Below, piece after piece: positions 1-11,313 of a DNA stretch of 64,000 bases. The notes beneath the pieces are model-generated. The model saw only the letters and a program-made list of their open reading frames with translations, did no database searches and was not told the DNA's origin. Source of the DNA: Primula veris (taxonomy: Eukaryota > Streptophyta > Magnoliopsida > Ericales > Primulaceae); the NCBI GenBank assembly GCA_963682055.1, contig OY821745.1:26533342-26597341 (forward strand). Reading direction: 5' to 3'. Every line of letters starts with the position of its first letter. The stretch's first letter is position 1. A program made the position numbers and the translations under genes.

Positions 1-2382
1 GGCCAAAACATTTGACAAACTAAGTTGGGATATTTTGAGGAAAGTTTCAAGAGCTTTTGGTTTTAATCTTAATTGGATTGAGTTTATTATTAAATGTGTT
101 AGTAATGCTAAATATTCTATTTGTCTGAATTGAGTAAATTCTGGGTTTTTCTCCTCTAGTAGGGGTTTGAAGCAAGGCGATCCTTTGTCGCCTCTTCTCT
201 TTATTTTAGCTGAGAAAGTATTAAGTAGGGGACTAAGTAATCTTATTGACGATGGTACTCTCACTCCTTATATGACTTTTACCAATGCTACACATGTTTC
301 CCATATTCTCTTTGCAGATGATGTTTTGATTTTCGCCAATGGTAGTAAGCATAATTTAGATATTTTGATGAATTTTATTAAGGATTATGAAATTGCCTCT
401 GGTCAACTTCTTAATAAGAACAAAAGTGTTTTTCTTACTCATAATAAGCTTCATAAAAGAAAGAGTATTATTGCTAATGCTACTGGTTTTAGTGAGGGTG
501 GTTTTCCCACCACATATTTAGGTATTCCTCTACACCACTCTAAACTCACAGCTACCATGTATGATTCTTTAATTGCTAAAATAAGTAAAAAAGTGGCTAG
601 ATGGAAAGGTAATATTCTATCACCTGGTGCTAAAATTATAAAACACGTCTTGTCTTCTATGTCTATACATTTACTTACCGTCCTTCACCCCCTTAAATTA
701 GTTACTGATAAAATTGAGAAATCTTTCGCTAATTTTTTTTTTGGGGTATTTCTGAGGGTAATAATAAACACCATTGGCTTAAATGGAGTAAAATAGCTTG
801 CCCTGTTTCCTAGGGAAGGCTATGAATTAAAAGGTTAGAGGATACTATGAAAGCACTTCACAATAAGATGAGTTGGAGACTGATAGATATTGTTTCCCCT
901 TGGTCTACTTTTATGTTTCAAAAATATTTTAGTAATAATTATAATTGGGGTAATCCTATTATAAAAGCTTCTCATTCCTATATCTGGAAAAATTTCAGTG
1001 CTAATTTTGGCGCTTTGGTGAATAATAGCATGTGGAATATAAATGAAGGATCCATTAGTTTTTGGTATGAAAATTGGCTATGCGGTGGCATTCTCTCTGA
1101 TTCATTGGCTTTCATTTACCCCCATGTTTTGCTTAATCAAGTTTGTACCTCTAAAGGGTGGAATTTGGAATTGCTTTATTATATGGTGGGGAAAGATCTT
1201 ATACATAGAGTTACTAAAATGAATATTTTCCTTAATAATATGGAGGATGTTAGAAATTGGTCAAACTCTTTTGATGGTAATTTCACAACCAAAAGTGCAT
1301 TTGATTTTTTTAGAGTTAAAAAATCGCTTTTTTCCATGGCTAAATTTATTTGGAAGTGTTTTACAGGTTAAAATAAGTGTCTTTTGCTGGAAACTTTGGT
1401 TTGCTGTAATTAAATTAGATGATGATATTAAAGGTTTTAGCATTAATATGGTTTCAAAGTGCACATGTTACAGCTTGCATTCTAATGATTCTATTGACCA
1501 CCTCATGGGCTCCAGTGATATTTCTAATGAGGTATGGAATCATTTTGCTAAGATTTTTGGTTATCCCATGTTTTTAAAAGGTAACTAGAAGAGATATATT
1601 ATGAATTGGTATATTTCTTATGATCAAACCCAAGTTGGTCTTTTAGCTGCTATTCTCCCTTTTCTTATTTGTTGGGAAATTTGGTTAAGCAAGAACAATG
1701 ACAGGTTTGAAAATGTTAACATGAGTGCAGGAGATATTATTTCTAAAGTTAATAAGTGGCTTAGAGAACTTAATTATGTTTTTTTAAGCCTAAATTACCT
1801 TTAAAGAATTTTCAAAGTCTTACACTTAATTCTCTTATTGTTAAATCTATTGGTTGTAAAGTAAAAAGACCTAAACTTGTCTATTGGGCTTGCCCACCTT
1901 CGGATAGGCTTAAATTAAACTGTAATGGTTCAGCTTATGATAACCCATGTACTAGTGGTTGTGGAGGAGTTATGAGAAATGATAAGGGCATTTTTGTCTT
2001 TCCTTTCTCTTTTCATCTAGGTAATCGCACTAACACTTTTGCTGAACTTATGGCCATTAAGAATGATTTAATGATTTGCCATAATTTGGACATATTTGAT
2101 GTATATATTGAAAGTGACTCTGAATTAATTGTTAATTGGTGGCATAAGAAAATATCACCTGGTCCTAAATTTTCCTCTATTTGGAATGATATTTGTTTAC
2201 TAATGTCTTTGATTAGCTGTGATTTACAAAATCAGGTGGCCGGTGGGCTTGCCAAACAAGGAGCAAAATGCTTGAATGATACTTATCTCAGCCCAATGGA
2301 GCTTACTAAAGACGTACATGCAGCTTATTGGTTGGACCAAAAATGCACCCCGTGTCTTAGAGGGAGTTATTTTAATCTCTAG
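1..2382 (+). mobile_element. Decayed L1-type LINE (ORF2: RT, zf-RVT, RNase H), truncated at window start
   Basis: Several reading frames in a row encode the parts of a plant non-LTR retrotransposon ORF2. The frame from base 2 reads AKTFDKLSWD, a reverse transcriptase block, with an in-frame stop near 129. The frame from 167 carries KQGDPLSPLLF and then the catalytic motif FADD in HILFADDVLIF. From 847 to 1588 two overlapping frames resemble the zf-RVT region (SISFWYENW, then KCFTG and VFCWKLWF). The RNase H domain lies near 1900-2382. The frame changes near 740, 1370 and 1590 show that the element is dead. Its 5' part lies outside the window, and no clear poly(A) tail or target duplication was seen after 2382. 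The order RT, zf-RVT, RNase H is typical of plant L1 elements that acquired an RNase H domain. Confidence 0.88.
1885..2382 (+). pseudogene. RNase H domain of the LINE, with altered first catalytic residue
   Basis: The frame reads WACPPSDRLKLNCNGSAYD, then GCGGVMRNDKGIF, AELMAI and YIESDSELIV. This is the plant LINE RNase H domain (RVT_3 type). In this family the first catalytic aspartate sits in a DGS motif after KLN. Here the codon at 1924-1926 is AAT, giving NGS instead of DGS. The glutamate in AELMAI and the aspartate in ESDS are kept. Together with the broken upstream frames, this marks a non-functional copy. Confidence 0.8.
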
Positions 2383-4909
2383 CTTTCTCTCTTCTGGCTA
2401 ATGATGATTGTTGAAACCTTACCTCTTTCCTTTGGAAAAGAGATTTTAAACCTTGATGAAGCTTTGGCTAAAAGGTTAATAGTTGGATATTTTTGAGATT
2501 TATGGCATTAATGATGGTTAAGCTGAAGTTTGGTGGTTATTATATGATTATGAGATTATGTCATGAGAATATAAGAGATTCAATATAGGTACTTTGTGTT
2601 ACTTGGTGCAATGAGCAGCAAAATATATGATAATTAGAGCAGTTAAAGAGAAGAATAAATTAGAATCTTTTTGAAGTTTTACTTGCATTTCATTTTGAAA
2701 TGACAAACTCTAGTGTTGTATACATTACATTGCTAGGTTTTTGCATCTATAAATTTGTTCTTACAGAGTATCTATTAGTGAAACATAGAATAATATGCAT
2801 ATAATATTTCGGGTTTGTTAGAATATATATCAATTGCATGTAAGTAAAGTTTCTCAAAATATGCAGATTTGTTTTGTATATGAGATTAATTGATATAGTT
2901 TTCTATATTTTTAATTAACGTAAATTGTTCTGACTGATACGTGTTTACATGTATATATGTTATTTAACACCATTGTTGATGTGTATTTGTCTAATCTTGC
3001 TTTATATGAGTTTAGTAGCTTAGTTTTGTGTCAAGTTACTCATGGTCATGAATCAGGATTTTGATGATGTGTACGTGTTTACATGTTATATTATTATCAG
3101 ACTTCAAACTTTAGTATACTTGTGTAGTTATACTATTATTTACTGGCCTAAAAGGTATTTTATTGAGTGATTGACGGTGTTCTTTTTCCTATTAAAGTAT
3201 CTTTTATTTCTTTATGTGAATTTACTTATGTTGCCTGGTTATGTGAAACCCCTTGTCGACGGAAAAACTTTAGTATTATCATGTTTCTATAAACCGAATG
3301 ATGGGCTCAAATTAAAAATCTAGAGCATAATTTTGCTGAAATAAAGGATAAAATACATGATATAGGAAACCAATATGCCAAAATATCCGGTTAGGCAATC
3401 AAAACATTTATCCTCTTTGTTCTGTTTGTTGTTTCCTGAATTACATACTGGATTCTTGTGAGGGAAAAACACGCAATATTCATTCTTGTTTATTAACTTA
3501 ACAAGATGCTACCATTGGATTTTGATTCTTTTATTAGGTTTGAATTTCTATTTTGTAGGTCGATAAGTACGGATTTATGTCCTCTTATGTAAGTGGGGTC
3601 GAATTTGATTGGCCGATAATTTTCTTAGTTCTGGGTCGATAGTTTTTCTTAGTACAGTGTGTTCAAGTAGTACAAATTTACAATGTGAAATTTCAATTTA
3701 TTTGCTTAAAAGCTGCAACTTACGTGGCTAAAGTATCGTAATATGTTAGAAAGTTTTTCTTCATATATATTATCATGGTATGACGTCTCTTTTATCATTT
3801 CTATGTTGCAGGAAGTGTCAGACGGTGAAAGCTCTCGCCATATGCCTACATAACATATGAATCCAGTATTCGAGATATTAAATTTTAATTTTGGATTATT
3901 TATTATTTTAAGATTGAATTTTGTCGCTTGTTATTCCTATGTTCTTTTGATATTTTTGTGTATAGGACGAAATGATGGTTGATCTTCTTAATTAATGCTA
4001 AGATACCAATTATAATATCAAAAGACCCAAATTATTAATTAGATGGACAACTGCAATTTGAAGCTGGATTTTGGGTAGGTGTGCATAACCAAAGTGAATC
4101 ACTTCAGTGAACATCTATTGGTTTGTCGTGGCAACACACAGACGGTTGGCCAGGCTTTCGAGAAAAAACAAAGCATTTTTTGGCGTTCGACCAACGTAAG
4201 TACATTATGTTAGCAAAATGTTTCATGTTAAGAGCATACTTTTTAAATTATATACATGTATGTGATTACTCCCATCGGGGTAGGTGGTCTTTACGGTAAA
4301 TGCTTCATTCTTAAAAATAAGTAATTAAAACCTTTCAAATTTTATTCAACTTGTGATGGAAACTGTCTTGGTTTGTCTCTCTTTTTATTTGTTTAATGTC
4401 ATATTTGTTGTCATATTAACTAACAGTCATTCTATATAATTACTTTTATTTGTCTTCTGTTTTAGGTCAAGGAAAAGTAGATGGCCAACAACGGTTATGC
4501 AGACTAGTTACGCGGAAGACATGACTGTGTTTCGAGTTTCTATCAACTTTTTTTCTTTTTCGCAAACGTTCTGTCCATTGGAAGAAAATTTCATTTGGTT
4601 TAGCTTCTAGCTAGTATGTTTTACCGACTTGATTTGAATGATTGTTGGTGCACCGAAGTTTGTTTACATGAATATCCTTATCTTTATATATATTCTGATA
4701 AATGATTAATGAAATTGTGTCTTAATTTTTAAGCTATTTTGAGAAGGAAACATTATTTGCTCCGATGTTATTTGGAATTACATATTTAATTGTATGTAAG
4801 TTCATATAAAATATCTTTTAGATTGTGAACAGCTACTAAAAAGCTCTATCAACGTGGTTATTTATATCATAAAAGGGTGTAGAGAAACACGCCTTAATTG
4901 ATATTTTCT
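2383..4909. other. Intergenic, no gene seen
   Basis: This stretch is AT-rich and has stops in all frames, with no frame that resembles a known protein. It follows the LINE remnant and precedes a CACTA end remnant, so it may be old transposon sequence, but I could not assign it. Confidence 0.5.
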
Positions 4910-5157
4910 AGATTTTCCAAGGTCAAATAAGTCCGTTATTAACCGTCTTATATATTATTTCAAAACCGCCTTATATCATTTAAGGCGGTTGTAAAACCAC
5001 TTTATAGCTTTTACAACACAATTATTAAATGCAGTTATACATCCGCCTTACAAACCGCCGTAAAAGGCTTTTAAGGCGGTTTTGCTTTTTTTAGGCGGTT
5101 TTGCTTTCTTTTAAGGTGGTAATTAACCGTCTTTTTTGGCCTGTTTTGGAGTACCTT
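4910..5157. mobile_element. CACTA-type subterminal repeat remnant
   Basis: The motif AAGGCGGTT and its complement AACCGCCTT recur about ten times in both orientations over 250 bp, in phrases such as TTAAGGCGGTTTTGC. Short subterminal repeats of this kind are typical of CACTA (CMC) transposons. The block ends in TTTTGGAGTACC, which resembles the TTTGGAGTAGTG end of the complete CACTA element at 15709, so this is probably a degenerate right end. No partner end or transposase was found upstream. Confidence 0.55.
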
Positions 5158-7249
5158 GTTGACTTCCTAGATAATTTATATAACAATAATTATACAAATA
5201 ATCAAAGAAAGAGTTATAGAGAAATACTTGAATAAAATTGCAAGAGCCTTAAAGGTGTATGATGGTAAAGTAATAAAGATGAAAGTACACGAGTAAAACT
5301 CAACAAATGTGGTAGGAAAATATAAAAGAAAATTAACCAAAGGGAAATGAAAAGGAAGAGAAAAAGAGAGAAGAAAGAAAATGGAATAATTTAGCTGTGT
5401 TACCATCATGGTTTCTTCGCCAAAAATACAATAAAAATGTAGCACCAATCATCAATCCAAGTTTTTTTTTGTATATTAATTGATCGAAATCCATTGATTA
5501 TGAATACACACCCATGCACATATGAGTGACCTATGACTGACTTTCAACAAGCTGATTTCAAACAAAATCAAACTCAAGCAGCGAAAAGATAGAATATTTA
5601 ATTTCATGGGACATTTGAATTGATTGTACTAATTATCCTAACTGCATGTATCAATTGTTTGATCTCTCTCTGTGTCCCTCTCAGAACTAACATTAGGGCT
5701 TTGGCTTTTCTATCATTTCTCAAATAACAAAACAATACTTTGCTTTTATTATTAGCATATAATTAAACCCTAAGAAGTAAGACTTGTCAATTTGGACTTG
5801 TTGTAACTATATAGTCATTACAGATAATTTAGACACCAAAAAACAAATTGAATTGGAAAATTATTGACACCAAAAATGCAAAGTTCAATTGATATTGGAG
5901 AAATGTATAGCTAACCTTCGTGCAATCGGAAATACAGGATGAAATATTTTGTAGTCTTGCCTCTAAAAGCATATAATAGAAGTAAAATCAGAAGTTACAA
6001 AAATCAATTACATACATAGCAGATTCAAACAGCACCACACCCATATCTAAGAAAAGATAATTAATATTAACATAAATAAATAAATAATAATTTTAGAAAT
6101 AAACAATGATGCCAAAAAATAAAATTAAATGTACAAATCCTTATAAATAGTAAAATTAATCCATGGCACAATATTGTTGGAATTTGCATGTACCATTACC
6201 ATAGGCACATATACATATGGTACCTGAAATCTCATTGCCATTACCGTATACTACAAGTTCGATCAATAATGATATGTCAGCTACAGTACATTACCAACAT
6301 TGAATAACCTTGAAAAATCATGAATAATCTCATTTACAAGGAACTAAAATAGGATACATCATCCATAAATAGCCGAACAACCTTAAAAATATTATCAGGC
6401 GCGACAATTTATATTTTTCCATGTCCATTTGTATCATATAGGTTCAACACTCTTTTTAGTTTATATTTAATTCTCCTATATGTGTATGTTACAAATGAAT
6501 TGTATATTATGGTTCAACAATAACGTGGTTTACAAAATCGATCACCATTGGATCAGTAAATTCGAGCGGTACTATAACGCCGCAACATTAGTATGGTGAT
6601 ATCAAAAGTGTACTACGATTGATATGGTATGAGCTATAATTGTGGTTGATTGATACATTTAAGTACAAAATTCCACCCGTAGTAACAATGTTGCAATCAG
6701 TGCGCTTAAACTAATTAAGCAAAAAAATATATACATGAATTGTGTTTCCTTACATTACTAATAAACAATGCTTAAACAAAGTACTTGCTCGGTTTCTATG
6801 TTTCGACGAATTATTTTATTTTGGCCATTCGGATTATACGGTTTTAGTTGGTTAGGATTTAGCTCGATTTGGGATCCAGATTTATATCACATAATCCAAA
6901 ACCAAAGCATCAAATGCCAATTGAAGATGTTTAAATCTAAAACCGAACCATATAAAATCACAACCAACCCACTTGATTGGTTCGAAGTTACGTATGTCGG
7001 ATTATACTTAAAGCCCATAGATCGATATCTACCAAAACATTAGTGGTTGAACTAACTCATGAAATCACCATGTTTCAAAATACTGATCTAGTGTATTGAG
7101 TAACAAATAAACTTGATTTAATTTAATGTACTGAGTTTTCATATTCTACCGAGTTTACCAATTTAATGTACACTTGATAAACTTTTGATTGGAAACAGAA
7201 CTTGTGACCCCACATGTAACTTTTTTTTCACGAGAAAGGGTAATAGTAT
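5158..7249. other. Intergenic, no gene seen
   Basis: AT-rich sequence with only short chance reading frames. I see no conserved protein, RNA gene or clear repeat structure. Confidence 0.5.
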
Positions 7250-7441
7250 CACTCCAAAAAATATACAAATAGCGACGGAATTAGTGACGGTATTTTTTGT
7301 TACGAGCTTATTAGCGACGGTTTTTGTGACGACTTTGTGACAGTTTAGTCAATTTGCGACAGATTTGTGACAGATTTTTAAATTAGCGACAGTCTTGTGA
7401 CAGTTTTTGACTCTTATTAAATGAAACATTATTTTGTAGTG
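7250..7441. mobile_element. Small CACTA-type MITE with 3-bp target duplication (TAT)
   Basis: The element starts CACTCCAAAAAATAT and ends ATTTTGTAGTG, the imperfect inverted CACTA-type terminus. It is flanked by TAT on both sides (7247-7249 and 7442-7444). The interior is made of short repeats such as TTAGCGACGG and TTGTGACAG. It has no coding capacity. A related copy in the opposite orientation lies at 42647-42801. Confidence 0.75.
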
Positions 7442-8884
7442 TATACTTGATAAACTCTTAAACGCTATATTTTCATTTTTACCCCAATTCCATGTGTCCA
7501 ACTTCAAAGGTTTACATACATTATATACGAAATCATATGTAAATCCCATGTGTGAGGTTACGTAATCACATACAAAATCAAGTTAAACGCAATACACTAA
7601 ATCAAGTTTAATTAATGAACTCGGTACACTGCAAAATGATATTAAATCTTAGGGGAAATTTATGTTTATTGTTTAGCATATACGATGATATCATCTTCAA
7701 GTTGAAAGACCCAAAAATGTGTTTCTGGTTTAAAATTAGATCATTTAATTTAATTTAGCAAATACGAAAATAACTCTCATCTTAAATCTATCCATATTCT
7801 CTCTCCTCCATAAAATTGGGTTTTTCAAATTCGAACTAACTACTACTATTATTTTTTAAGATCAAAAGACAATAATATTAAAAAGAAAAATTATAGAGAA
7901 ATATTTTAAATTCACAAAAAAAAAACATATAGCATGATATAGAATCAAGCAAACAAATTAACATCAAGAACAATGATAATGGAACATCATATAGCATCAA
8001 AAATATTAGACCATTTTAGAGCAACATATAGCATAAGACGAGTAAAACTCAATAATTTTTACCGACAAATTAAATAAAAAAACAGACACCAAATACACTA
8101 AAAATAGAAACGTTATGAATAAACGCGGAGCAACACAAAAGAATCAATGACGAAGAATATATAGCATCATGGAGCATCAAAAATTAGAAACGTCAAATAA
8201 TATAGATAATGGCGGATGATCAACTATAACAAAAAATTAAATCCAAATTTTAAATCGCATCACCGTATTATCACATACCATCATTCATTATCAAACAAAC
8301 AAATAAAAATTCAAGATCATCGATAACAAAAATATAAACTAAAGTATCATCGTATAACATCAATAAAAAAGAGAGAAAGCATCGTATAACATCAATGAAA
8401 AAGAGAGAGAGAGAGCGCATCGTATAACATCGATTAAACAAAATAGAGTATCGTAGAGAAACAAATAGCATAAGACTAGCAACAAAGAGCATCAAGAGTA
8501 AAAAAACAAAATTATAAATTAGAACTATTATAAAAAAATTGAACGAAAAAATAAAAAGAATGGCAGAGCATAAAACGCCAAATCAAAAGGTTAAGACTTA
8601 TATCAACAAAATAGAAATCATATGACAAAGAAAATAGATAGTATCAAATATAGAGTATCAAACAAACGTCAAACAAATTTTAATAGCAACAAAGAGCATT
8701 CAGAGTTAAAAAACAAAAAGATACTATCAAATTATATCGGCAGCATTTTGTTGATTCATACACATAGATAGATATGAATATAAACATATTCAAAAAGAAA
8801 CAACGCAGCCCAATCATGCTTGAAATATGTAAAATAAAAATAAGAAAAATCTAATAAGAAAGACATTACATAGCATCACTCCTG
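7442..8884. other. Intergenic, A-rich low-complexity DNA with a repeated short motif
   Basis: No gene is seen. Between about 7970 and 8720 the phrases ATAGCATCA, CATCGTATAACATC and AGAGCATC recur many times in a poorly ordered way, which suggests a very degenerate repeat. Around 8341-8450 three units containing CATCGTATAACATC and GAGAGAG lie in tandem. Confidence 0.4.
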
Positions 8885-9088
8885 CACTACAAGAAAATAA
8901 CCGGATAGCAACAATTAATCTGTTACTATACGACTTATTGCAGAAAATTCAGCAACAGTATAGTAACAGTTATCAGCACTTAGCAACAGAAATTGTTACT
9001 ATACTGTTACTAAATTTCAGCAAACAGCCGTATAGTATCAGACAAACTGTAACTAAACTGTTGATATATGGATATTTTTTTTGTAGTG
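8885..9088. mobile_element. Small CACTA-type MITE with 3-bp target duplication (CTG)
   Basis: The element starts CACTACAAGAAAAT and ends TATTTTTTTTGTAGTG. CTG flanks it on both sides (8882-8884 and 9089-9091). The interior repeats AGCAACAGTATAGTAACAG-like units in both orientations. It is about 204 bp and non-coding. Its termini resemble those of the large CACTA element just downstream, but its interior belongs to a different family. Confidence 0.75.
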
Positions 9089-9655
9089 CTGTCTCCTTAG
9101 ACATGGCAAGAATATGCAAAATAAAAGGAATTTTCACATTAAAAAACGTAAAATGTACAACAATTTTAAAAATTTCAGACTATAGCTACACACACAGATG
9201 GATACGCATAAACGTTTAGGTAGTTAAGGCAGTTATTCAATCATGCACATTAATTAACACTACGCCAAACGGAGACCATATATATGATGATAAATGAGAG
9301 AAGGAACAAATTGTTTAGAGAGAGAGAGATAGATAGATAGTCATATAGGGCGCCGGGTCTTTTTTCAAGCCCCATGAAGACATTTTTTAGCAGCTAACCG
9401 AAGGTGTCATGGTTGGTTTATAGGTGTCACCCTACAATATGCCCTTCCCCCTTCCTTTGTCCCGTGTGATATGGACCAAACTTGGACTTTTTGTTTCTTT
9501 TTCTTATAAATTACCATTTGATACCAACTATTTTTTTAACAAAATTGCTTGCATAAATATAGAAATAATAAAATATTACGTAAAAAATATTTATTTTTAT
9601 TAGTAAAAAATAATAAGGTGTGGATACATGTAAATTACATCATTTCGAGTATTCG
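9089..9655. other. Intergenic, no gene seen
   Basis: AT-rich sequence between the small MITE and the CACTA element. It contains a short GA/GATA run near 9318-9340 and otherwise nothing recognisable. The last three bases (TCG, 9653-9655) are the left target duplication of the CACTA element. Confidence 0.5.
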
Positions 9656-9835
9656 CACTACTAGAAATAGTGGCTTTTGAGACGGTTATTTTTACTACCG
9701 TCTCAAAAAAAATAATTTTGACCCGGTTTAATATTACCGTCTTAAAAACCTTCAATTTAAACCCGGTTTGATGATTACCGTCCTAAAAAATAAAATGTTG
9801 ACACGGTTTTTTAAAAACCGTCTTAATAAAGCCAG
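9656..9835. repeat. Left subterminal repeats of the CACTA element
   Basis: The motifs GAGACGGTTAT, ACCGTCTCAAA, ACCCGGTTT and ACCGTCTTAA alternate in both orientations. In the En/Spm system such subterminal motifs bind the element-encoded TNPA protein; that role is inferred from family knowledge. Confidence 0.75.
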
Positions 9836-10429
9836 AAAAAACATGAAAATTAATTTTAACTTAAATCAATCTTAGTATATACAACCAAAAATATTTCCCA
9901 CGCATAATACAATTTTTCCCCCAAAATCTCAATCCATATGCAGTCTAATAGGTCTCTCACCCTCACAATCAGATTACACACATCTCTCTCTCAGTATTAT
10001 ACAACTAGGGTTCAGTTCATCTAGAGTCACGCTCAATCCTTTATAACTTAAAGGTTATATCATTTTATTTTACCACTCTAATTGATTTATATATATGCAT
10101 ATCAATAATTAGATTAGATTTTTTTTGCCTAGATTAGCTCTACATGTTTGAAGTTTGGTGTTATTAGTATAACTATTTGTAATTAGTTACTTTTTGTAAA
10201 CCGAATTACCACTCCCAATTAGTATTGGCACTATGCCTAGTTTTTTTTTTTATAGTTTTGGGCTCTGTTTGGATGGTAAAATACATCCGTCTGTAATATG
10301 GCTTTTAAGCCAAATTTCTATTTGTTAGGTAACTAGGTTAGGACCCAAATTTGTGCAATGAAAATCAGGGCTCCGGCATTTTAATGGAAAAAAAAAAAAC
10401 TAGATTATTATTCAAATCTTCTTTGCCTT

Positions 10430-10550
10430 ATTTCGTGTGTGTATACATAGACATACATGTATGTATGTACATATGTACATATATACATGTATGTGTGTAT
10501 GTATGTATGTACATGTATTTGTTTATGTATCTATATATATATAGACAAGG
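10430..10550. repeat. TG/TA-rich microsatellite (ATGT/ACAT) inside the CACTA element
   Basis: Runs such as ACATGTATGTATGTACATAT and ATGTGTGTATGTATGTATG form a compound microsatellite, followed by TATATATATA. The open frame across it encodes only Cys, Tyr, Val and Ile repeats and is not a gene. Confidence 0.8.
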
Positions 10551-11313
10551 CCGACCCTATGGTCTCCGACACACAAGCCGATCAAATATATATTTTTACA
10601 ACAAAGGGCCTTTTTAGACTAAAAAGTTAATCAACAGATTAATGTGATGTTATCTAATTAAATTTGGTGCAATTGGAATCAATATAGTTCCTATAGTATA
10701 CTTATGCATACACCTTGATTTTGTGCTTGTTTGGTTTTAGATTGAACATTTAAGAAGTGGAAACTCAGTTTGGGGTTCAAGCTCTGACTTATTATATGTT
10801 TTTTCCCCTTTAGATTGTGAAAACAAAAACTAGTACTTTTTCAAGATTGGGCTAATATCTGTCAACTTTTTCAGAATTGAGAATAAGAAATAGTTTAATG
10901 CGTGTTTGGGTCTTACTTCTATCTTTTTTTGCCTGATTTTAAAAATAAAACAGTACTTTTTTCCAAAATTGAGCAACAGTAATTTCAGAATTTAGAATAA
11001 GAAATAGTTTAACGTATATGTGAAGTCCAAGTCAGCTTCAGTACTTTTACTTATTTAATTGCATAGTGATTTTCTTTTATGTAAAAAGAATAAATGGCCA
11101 TGCATCTACTCTGTCACTTATTGTCTGAGGCTATGAGTACTTAGGTGATATCCATTTACATTGACGCCTAAGAGTTATATATCGTTGGTATATTGCATAA
11201 TCGATATGTGATAATGGTGATCATAACTAAAATTTGATTGTATTTGTCGGGATTTTAAGTTGCATTGCTGTAGTGTTTTCATTTTTTAGTTAAGTACAAA
11301 ACAATCATTTGTT

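Noticed and set aside
10351..10617. 88-codon frame with Cys/Tyr/Val repeats
   Set aside because: It covers a TG/TA microsatellite within the CACTA element and has no protein-like features.
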